From NCBI GenBank assembly GCA_964507185.1, contig CAZDOY010000001.1:103057-167056 (forward strand): 64,000 nucleotides of DNA, in the 5' to 3' direction. The notes beneath the pieces are model-generated. The model did not search any database. It saw only the letters and a list, made by a program, of their open reading frames with translations, and was not told where the DNA came from. Position numbers and translations under genes: made by a program. Below are positions 58,524 to 64,000 of the stretch, one piece after another (positions within the stretch are counted from its first letter, which is position 1; the number at the start of each line of letters is the position of its first letter). The stretch comes from CAVRTJ01 sp964507185 (GTDB lineage Bacteria > Acidobacteriota > UBA4820 > DSQY01).

Positions 58524-60342
58524 CGGATTTCTTCTCCTTGGATTTGCTGGCTTGACCCTCGGGCTGTACGCCTTCGAGAGTTCCCCTGGAGAGGCCGTCC
58601 TGCCTCTCCAGAACGTCCAGGCTGCGGGGGGCGAAGAGAACTACGGGGCCGGACACACGGTGAAAGGGCTGTTTCTGGGTGATGGTCGCGTCGCCCCGCA
58701 CGCTGCTCGCACGGCCGGCCTGCGCAGCCGGATCGTAGGTCAGGTGTTCGGCCCGCCCCTGGTATGCCGAACCGTCGAACCGGCAATCGTCCGTGGCCTC
58801 GTAGGTGACGGGCCGGTCCTTCGAATCGAGGACCGCCTTCAGGGTGCCTGCCTTGATCCAGTAGTCCCGTCCTTCGCCGCGGGCGTTGCCCCGGGCCACG
58901 GCGATGCGCTTCCTGCCGTCGTAGGTGAGGGTTCCCCCGGTCACTGTCTGTACACCGCCCCGGGCATCTTTGAACACCGCTTTGGCCCCGCCTTCGCCCA
59001 CGATGGTCTGCGCATCGGGCGCCTTCACCACGGGAGCGGCAAGGGTCATGTCCCCTCGGACGAGTTCCACCGAACCCCGAAGGACCGAGGGATAGCCGCC
59101 CTCGGCCGACTTCAGGGCATCCGATGTGAAGGTGAGCGTGGGCGCGCCTTTGGGAGAACGGCTGCCGGCCACGTTGCCGGACGCCGTTGTCTCTCCATCT
59201 CCGTGGCGCGTGATGCGGTCCGCCGAGAGCCTCTCCGCGGGCTTCACGACCAGCGCATGGCCGACGAGCGTCCAGTCGTCGCCTGATAGTTCGGCCTTGT
59301 CCGAAGTGAAAGTCCCAGTCTGCTGGCGCCCCAGGATCGGGCCTTCAAGCGCGGCCGTGATGGGGGCCTTACCGCCGAAGGCACCCGTGCCGGATACGGC
59401 CTCGGCCTCTCCATTGGTGCCGGTGATGGTGAGTCCTCCGGGCGAGTTCCAGCGCCAGAGTCCACCGGCCTTCGGGGTAAGGTCGAGCTTCTCGGTCTGC
59501 ATACGGTACGGCGGGTCACTTTTCATGTCCACGACCACGTCTCCCTCCAGGTGCACGGACTGGAGATCTCCCCGCGCGGCCAGGACCGCTGCGGCCGTCT
59601 CGGACGTGAAGCTGTTTCGCCCCGTCTCACCCTCGGCGGGACTCCCGAGGACAACACGCTGGAGTTGGTTGCTCGAGCTTAGAAAAAGCGTGCCCCGTGG
59701 TGCCTTGAGAGCCCCGTTCGCCGTTTCGACGAACACGGGGCCGTCCATGATCCCCCTGTGCGTCACGAGGTCGACGGCGATGGCGCGGCACGCGAGACGC
59801 GCATCGCCCTTGCGCACTCTCACCTTCCCTTCCAAGTGCGCCACCTGAGTGTGCCTGTTGTACCTGAGAAGCTCCGCCGAACCGGTTGCCTTTCCCATGG
59901 TGAAGGTGACGGACCTTTCCGATACGACCTCGCCTTCGGGCGTCAGCCGGAACCCGGTGGAGTGCGCCAGCCAGCCGCCCTTGTGGCTGAGGGCCGCGTT
60001 GTCCCATATCCGTAGCTGCTTCGTATCGGGGGCGAAGCTTCCCTCGTCGCCCCACGCCTTGCCCTGGCCCGGGATGGTGAGGACCGGCTTTGTGAGTTTC
60101 TTGGTGCCGTCCTGCGCCTCCGTGACCGTGTCCGCGTTGATGTTGTAATCGATGGCGCCCGCGGTTTCCTGCCTGTACTTGAACCCCTCCGCGCTCAGGG
60201 TGCCCCCCGTTCCCTTCTTGATGGTCTCCGGGCGCGCTGGGGCCGGAACCTCCACTTTGGGCTTGAAGTGGTACGCCAGAACGAGGAGGAAAATGATAAA
60301 TACGGCGGAAAAGGCCAACTGGAGCGTCCTGCGCCTGTTCAT
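58516..60342 (-). CDS. LptC-LptA (OstA-like) fusion protein for LPS transport
   Basis: A 608-residue protein. The N-terminus has one transmembrane helix (about 6-24, LQLAFSAVFIIFLLVLAYHF) and an LptC-like periplasmic jellyroll ('GFKYRQETAGAIDYNINADTV', about 55-150). Two or more OstA/LptA-type repeats follow: 'HLEGKVRVRKGDARLACRAIAVDL', 'VHLEGDVVVDMKSDPPYRMQTEKLDLTP' in parts, 'LRGSVELVRGDMTLAAPVV'. Usually LptC and LptA are separate proteins forming the bridge; here both seem joined. The ATG at 60342 lacks a clear ribosome site, and the upstream open frame is the antisense of the next gene. It heads the rpoN/PTS block. Confidence 0.82.
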   Translation of the reverse strand: MNRRRTLQLAFSAVFIIFLLVLAYHFKPKVEVPAPARPETIKKGTGGTLSAEGFKYRQETAGAIDYNINADTVTEAQDGTKKLTKPVLTIPGQGKAWGDEGSFAPDTKQLRIWDNAALSHKGGWLAHSTGFRLTPEGEVVSERSVTFTMGKATGSAELLRYNRHTQVAHLEGKVRVRKGDARLACRAIAVDLVTHRGIMDGPVFVETANGALKAPRGTLFLSSSNQLQRVVLGSPAEGETGRNSFTSETAAAVLAARGDLQSVHLEGDVVVDMKSDPPYRMQTEKLDLTPKAGGLWRWNSPGGLTITGTNGEAEAVSGTGAFGGKAPITAALEGPILGRQQTGTFTSDKAELSGDDWTLVGHALVVKPAERLSADRITRHGDGETTASGNVAGSRSPKGAPTLTFTSDALKSAEGGYPSVLRGSVELVRGDMTLAAPVVKAPDAQTIVGEGGAKAVFKDARGGVQTVTGGTLTYDGRKRIAVARGNARGEGRDYWIKAGTLKAVLDSKDRPVTYEATDDCRFDGSAYQGRAEHLTYDPAAQAGRASSVRGDATITQKQPFHRVSGPVVLFAPRSLDVLERQDGLSRGTLEGVQPEGQASKSKEKKSDG

Positions 60343-60454
60343 GGTCCGGATTTTCCACCGCGTCCCTCCAGGGGGCGCGCTTCCGGTGCGGACGCCGGCG
60401 GACGGCATGGAACGAAAGTCACTCGCACGCTTGCAAATCTCCTCTCCGGATTGT

Positions 60455-60483
60455 AGGATAGACAAGGCTTGGCGGGTAGTCAA
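60455..60483 (-). promoter_or_regulatory. Candidate promoter of the lptC/A-lptB-rpoN-PTS block
   Basis: On the minus strand TTGACT (60483-60478) and TATCCT (60460-60455) are 17 bases apart. Transcription would start near 60448, leaving about 105 bases of leader before the ATG at 60342. Confidence 0.6.
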
Positions 60484-60591
60484 TGAACCGAATACCGCTG
60501 CCCTTCTCCGGTGTGGAAGGGAGCCGCTGGCACGTCCGACGCGTGGCGCCCTTCGCCCCGCCAGAACGCGGAACCCATGAAGGAGGCTCTG

Positions 60592-62175
60592 ATGGAAGCC
60601 ATCAGTCAAACCCTGGTGAATTTCTTGGGATCGGGAGCCACCTGGCTCGTGCGCCTGTTCCTTGCGGTGCTGGTTCTGGCCCTGGGATGGTTCATCGCGA
60701 AGGTGGTGAGCAAGATCGTCCGGCAGATCCTCCAGACCGCCAATTTCGACAGGCGCCTGGGCCGCTGGCTCACCCTCGATGAAGAAAAGGACGAGCAGGA
60801 AAAGCCCAAGCGCCAGATCGCCGGCGTGATAGAAGCCATCGTGTATTACCTCCTGCTGGTGATCTTCGTAATATTCGCTTTGGAGGTTCTGGGGGACAAG
60901 ACCATCACCATGGTCCTTCAGAATATCTTGAATGACATGGGCAGCGCCGTGCCCAAGATACTCAAGGCCCTGCTCGTCCTCGCCGGCGCCTGGCTCATCG
61001 CCCTCGTGGTCAAGTTCGCGGTCATCAAGATCCTCAGATCGATCCAGTTCAGCGAGCGTTTCGAGAAGGCCATGAAGGTGGAAGCCGAGGAGGGCAAGAA
61101 ACCCCGCAGGGACATGGCCGAGTCGTTCGGCAATTTCCTCTTTTACTTCATCCTCCTCTTCGCGCTCCTGCCCTTCCTTGACGCCCTGCAGCTCACGGCC
61201 CTCGTCGACCCGCTCAAGGCCATGTTCGCCAAGGTGCTCGGCTATGCGCCCAACGTCTTCATGGCCGTGGCAGTGCTCGTCCTCGGCTATTTCCTGGCAC
61301 GCATCTGCGAGCGCATCAGCACGAACTTCGCTCGTGCGGCCGGCATCAACCGCTTCATCGAGGGCATGCGCTTCGAGTCCGTTCTCAAGTCCGTCGATGT
61401 GGCCCGCATCATCGGGACCGTGGTCTTCCTGCTCGTTCTCGTGCCGGTTCTCGGCAGCGCGTTCCAGATTGTCGACCTGCCGGTGATCACGAGCGCATTC
61501 GGCACCATGATCGGCCAGGTTGCGGCCGCCATCCCTCGCATCCTCGGCGCCTTCATTCTCCTGATCCTGGGGCTCATAGTCGGCCGTTACGTGGGCGACT
61601 TCGTGGAGCAGATCCTGAAGGACGTCGGCTTTGACGTCATCCTCAGCCGGCTCGGCCTTGAGCGGCTCGAAAAAAAAGAAGGGACGGAGGAAGGTCACTC
61701 CCGGACCCTTTCAAACGTCGTGGGCAACCTGGTCATGGCCGTGATCGTCCTGTTCGCCCTCATGGAGGGCTTCCGGATCGTAAAGCTCGACATGGTGGCC
61801 GACGCCGTGGACAAGCTGATCCTCTTCCTGCCCGAGGTCCTCATCGCCTTCCTCATCCTGGGCGTGGGTTTCTATCTCGCCAAGGTGCTGGAGGGAATCG
61901 TCCAGCGCAGCTTCGCCTCGGAGCGCACCATCGAAGCCAACATCATGGGCCTGGTTCTTCGCTACGCCGTCATCGTCTTCGCTTTCTTCATGGCCTTCGA
62001 CGAACTGGGTATCGCGCACTCGGTCGTTGTGACGGCTTTCACGATCCTGCTGGCGACGGCGGGGCTCGGCCTCGCGCTCGCCTTTGGGCTCGGCGGTAGA
62101 GACCAGGCCCAGAGATACCTCGAGCACCTCAAGGAGTACGCGGACGAGCGCCGGAAGAAACAACAGAAGCCCTGA
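60592..62175 (+). CDS. Multi-pass membrane protein with conserved TM-helix repeats (MscS-related family)
   Basis: A protein of about 527 residues with roughly ten transmembrane helices. Pairs of helices repeat four times with the pattern 'LxxLxRxxxxxLGRxxxxxV' (e.g. 'VPKILKALLVLAGAWLIALVVKF', 'IPRILGAFILLILGLIVGRYVGDF', 'LPEVLIAFLILGVGFYLAKVLE', split here), as in proteins with PF05552 TM-helix repeats. The C-terminus 'LATAGLGLALAFGLGGRD' is the last repeat, similar to the pore helix of MscS, but no cytoplasmic beta-domain follows. A channel role is possible, not shown. ATG 60592 is chosen because AAGGAGG sits 5 bases ahead. Confidence 0.82.
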   Translation: MEAISQTLVNFLGSGATWLVRLFLAVLVLALGWFIAKVVSKIVRQILQTANFDRRLGRWLTLDEEKDEQEKPKRQIAGVIEAIVYYLLLVIFVIFALEVLGDKTITMVLQNILNDMGSAVPKILKALLVLAGAWLIALVVKFAVIKILRSIQFSERFEKAMKVEAEEGKKPRRDMAESFGNFLFYFILLFALLPFLDALQLTALVDPLKAMFAKVLGYAPNVFMAVAVLVLGYFLARICERISTNFARAAGINRFIEGMRFESVLKSVDVARIIGTVVFLLVLVPVLGSAFQIVDLPVITSAFGTMIGQVAAAIPRILGAFILLILGLIVGRYVGDFVEQILKDVGFDVILSRLGLERLEKKEGTEEGHSRTLSNVVGNLVMAVIVLFALMEGFRIVKLDMVADAVDKLILFLPEVLIAFLILGVGFYLAKVLEGIVQRSFASERTIEANIMGLVLRYAVIVFAFFMAFDELGIAHSVVVTAFTILLATAGLGLALAFGLGGRDQAQRYLEHLKEYADERRKKQQKP

Positions 62176-62196
62176 GAGCGTTTTAGAAGCAACCGA

Positions 62197-62241
62197 CCGC
62201 CGGCGACCGGCCGAGAGAACGATGGCAATGGTCGCCGGCGG
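62197..62241 (+). repeat. 12-bp perfect inverted repeat upstream of the nitrilase gene
   Basis: CCGCCGGCGACC (62197-62208) and GGTCGCCGGCGG (62230-62241) could form a strong stem with a 21-base loop. No T-run follows, so a classic terminator is unlikely. It lies between the TM-repeat gene and the amidohydrolase gene. Confidence 0.6.
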
Positions 62242-62292
62242 AGCTGTCTCTGGCGGGCCTCCCCGAACGTGCCCGTCCATGGGAGGAGATTG

Positions 62293-63177
62293 ATGATGGA
62301 CCGGATACGCGTCGCCGCCCTTCAGTACTACATCCGTCCCGTGCCCACCTTCGAGCATTTCAAGGACCAGGTGGAGTCCCTCGTAGCCACCGCCGCGGAT
62401 TACACCTGCCAGCTGCTGGTCTTTCCGGAATACTTTACGGTGCAGCTCCTCACGCTCGGCGACGTGAAGCGGCCCATGCCCGACCAGGTCCGGGCCCTCG
62501 CGGGCCAGCTCGACCGCTACCTGGACATCATGACCGGCCTGGCGAGGCGTCACGGGCTTTACATCGTCGGCGGCACCATCCCGGTGGTGGAAGGCGACAA
62601 AGTGTACAACCAGTGCTACGTCTTCGGCCCGGGGGGGGACTACGGCGTGCAGGGCAAACTCCACATGACCCGCTTCGAGACCGAGGAATGGCTCGTGGAA
62701 CCCTGTTCCCGGCTCAGAGTCTTCGAAACGGGCTTCGGCCGCATCGGCGTGGCGATCTGCTACGACGTGGAATTCCCCGAGATAGCACGGGCCGCGGCGG
62801 TCGCCGATGCCCAGATCCTCGTGGTTCCCTCCTGCACCGACGACCGTCAGGGCTTTCTGCGCGTGCGTTACTGTTCCCACGCCCGGAGCATAGAAAACCA
62901 GTTGTACGTCGTTCATTCGTGTACGGTGGGATCCCTGCCCATGGTGCCCGCCGTTTCTCTCAACTACGGACAGGCGTCCATTCTCACGCCCAGCGACTTT
63001 CCCTTCTCGCGCGACGGCATCCTGGCCGAGGGCACCGTCAACCAGGAGATGATGGTCATCGGGGAACTCAACCTCACCACCATCGGAGAGTCCCGGACGT
63101 TCGGCACCGTCCTGCCGCTCAAGGACTCCATCCGGACGGCCCAGATCACCCGCGACGTGGAGATCGTGAAACTATGA
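62293..63177 (+). CDS. Carbon-nitrogen hydrolase (nitrilase superfamily)
   Basis: A 294-residue amidohydrolase with the Glu-Lys-Cys triad: Glu in 'LLVFPEYFTV', Lys in 'GKLHMTRFETEEW' and the nucleophile Cys in 'GVAICYDVEFPEIARA'. 'SCTDDRQGFLRVRYCSHARSIENQLYVVHS' (over several strands) completes the fold. Substrate is unknown; amides such as carbamoyl or omega-amino compounds are typical. GGGAGGAG precedes the ATG at 62293 (a second ATG follows at once). Its stop overlaps the GNAT gene start by 4 bases. In other bacteria these two domains occur fused as one protein. Confidence 0.92.
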   Translation: MMDRIRVAALQYYIRPVPTFEHFKDQVESLVATAADYTCQLLVFPEYFTVQLLTLGDVKRPMPDQVRALAGQLDRYLDIMTGLARRHGLYIVGGTIPVVEGDKVYNQCYVFGPGGDYGVQGKLHMTRFETEEWLVEPCSRLRVFETGFGRIGVAICYDVEFPEIARAAAVADAQILVVPSCTDDRQGFLRVRYCSHARSIENQLYVVHSCTVGSLPMVPAVSLNYGQASILTPSDFPFSRDGILAEGTVNQEMMVIGELNLTTIGESRTFGTVLPLKDSIRTAQITRDVEIVKL

Positions 63178-63863
63178 AACCCGAAAGGCTGGAAGTCATC
63201 GCGCGCAACACCCGCGCGGAGGATTTCGACGCCATCGTCGAATTGTCCAAGAGAGTCTATCCCCAGGGGCCCTACTGGTCCTCGCCTCCCCTCGCCTCGC
63301 ACCTGGAGCTCTTTCCCGAAGGCCAGCTCGTCGCCGTCGAGAAGGAGACCGGCAGGCTCGTGGGCATGGCCGCAAGCCTCGTCGTGCTGTGGGACGACTA
63401 CGACCGCCACGACAGCTGGCGAGACTTCACGGACCACGGCATGTTCACCAACCACGACCCCGAAAACGGCCGAACCCTCTACGGCGCAGAGGTCATGGTC
63501 GATCCCGACTGTCAGGGCCGTGGGGTGGGCAAGAAGCTCTACGCCGTGAGACGCGACCTGTGCGAGCGCCTGAACCTCCGCCGCATCCGCGCCGGCGCGC
63601 GCCTCAGGGGCTACGGCGCCTGGGCCGACCGGCTCACGCCCGAGGCGTACGTTCTCAAGGTCGTAGAGGGCGAGATCGGCGATCCCACGCTCAGTTTTCA
63701 GCTCAGCCAGGGTTTCCGCATTCTCGGCGTGGTCAGCGACTACCTCAGGAACGATCCCGAGAGCCTCGGCTACGCCGCCCTCATCGAGTGGATCAACGTC
63801 AAGGCCGCCCGCCCCGAAGAGTACGCCGGCGCCGACCCCAGGTTCCAGCGCCCGCCGCGCTAA
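63174..63863 (+). CDS. GNAT-family N-acetyltransferase
   Basis: A 229-residue GNAT enzyme. The acetyl-CoA-binding loop is 'VMVDPDCQGRGVGKKLYAVRR' (Q/RxxGxG/A), preceded by 'GMAASLVVLWDDYD', and 'RIRAGARLRGYGAW' follows. It should transfer an acetyl group to an amine; substrate is unknown. The start overlaps the nitrilase-type gene stop (ATGA), and homologous GNAT/nitrilase fusions in other bacteria make a shared pathway likely. The last 15 residues are Pro/Arg-rich. Confidence 0.9.
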   Translation: MKPERLEVIARNTRAEDFDAIVELSKRVYPQGPYWSSPPLASHLELFPEGQLVAVEKETGRLVGMAASLVVLWDDYDRHDSWRDFTDHGMFTNHDPENGRTLYGAEVMVDPDCQGRGVGKKLYAVRRDLCERLNLRRIRAGARLRGYGAWADRLTPEAYVLKVVEGEIGDPTLSFQLSQGFRILGVVSDYLRNDPESLGYAALIEWINVKAARPEEYAGADPRFQRPPR

Positions 63864-63919
63864 ACGCCCCCGCGTCCCTTGATTTTCCCGCCCGTTTCGG
63901 CTACAGTACCTGAGCTTGC

Positions 63920-63996
63920 TCCCGGGTAGCTCAGCTGGTTAGAGCGGGTGACTGTTAATCACTAGGTCGGGGGTTCAAATCCCTCCCCGGGAGCCA
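63920..63996 (+). tRNA. tRNA-Asn (anticodon GTT)
   Basis: A full cloverleaf: acceptor TCCCGGG (63920-63926) pairs with CCCGGGA (63986-63992), discriminator G, and an encoded CCA at 63994-63996. The D arm is GCTC/GAGC, the anticodon stem GGTGA/TCACT with loop CTGTTAA giving anticodon GTT, and the T arm carries TTCAAAT. The two bases GT following the acceptor are TA here, as is usual. The 77-base length with a normal short variable loop fits tRNA-Asn. Confidence 0.97.
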
Positions 63997-64000
63997 ATAA

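Noticed and set aside
60343..61698. Upstream extension of the lptC/A fusion to 1060 residues.
   Set aside because: The extra 450 residues are the antisense of the TM-repeat membrane gene, and the signal-anchor helix then would lie in the middle of the protein. A good promoter lies at 60455-60483.

Overview
The window is about 64 kb of GC-rich, densely coding chromosomal DNA holding roughly 52 protein genes and one tRNA-Asn. I see no insertion sequence, prophage or CRISPR array. The organism is a Gram-negative bacterium: it has outer-membrane receptors, a porin, LPS-export genes and periplasmic amidase and parvulins. Long TonB-dependent receptors with an N-terminal carboxypeptidase-regulatory domain, together with the hpf-hprK-rapZ-PTS block behind rpoN and lptB, suggest Acidobacteriota or a relative. 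That placement is inference from gene content.

Layout. 1-12,077 (+): two tandem parvulin chaperones, an S4 protein, DusB, GuaA, DnaE, AccA, a PSP1/RicT protein, an Hfq-like protein, PdxA and SerS. 12,212-18,289 (+): two large TonB-dependent receptors ended by a strong terminator. 18,408-22,523 (+): a three-gene signalling module (solute-binding-like lipoprotein, membrane histidine kinase, REC-histidine kinase) whose first gene looks leaderless. 22,671-24,346 (-): a HAD hydrolase and a polyprenyl diphosphate synthase. 24,742-31,247 (+): a respiratory cluster with a small cytochrome c, a DUF3373-type beta-barrel protein, a Tat-exported Mo/W-bisPGD reductase, a four-cluster ferredoxin, an NrfD membrane anchor and a TorD-type chaperone.

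31,488-33,484 (+): a rhomboid protease and an NFACT-family protein. 33,520-38,846 (+): a solute-binding protein, an MCP with an unusual signalling tip, CheW, a DeoC-fold protein lacking all three catalytic residues, and a multi-pass membrane protein. 38,976-42,304 (+): nrdR, hsp20, lon. 42,333-47,923 (-): DUF4388, TPR/zinc-ribbon, DUF1844 and MsbA-like ABC exporter genes. 48,222-50,057 (-): an AmiC-like amidase. 50,356-51,384 (+): an EpmA-like lysyl ligase. 51,516-60,342 (-): a nine-gene block lptC/A fusion-lptB-rpoN-hpf-hprK-rapZ-EIIA(Man)-HPr-ptsI. 60,592-63,863 (+): a channel-like membrane protein, a nitrilase-family amidohydrolase and a GNAT acetyltransferase; then tRNA-Asn.

Points most worth a second look: (i) a composite dispersed intergenic element found in three spacers, plus a second repeat family whose two best copies match at 20 of 23 positions; (ii) the chemosensory operon with a catalytically dead DeoC-fold protein and a non-canonical MCP tip; (iii) the kinase-kinase module without a DNA-binding output; (iv) the porin/cytochrome/molybdoenzyme cluster; (v) the LptC-LptA fusion heading the sigma-54/PTS block.
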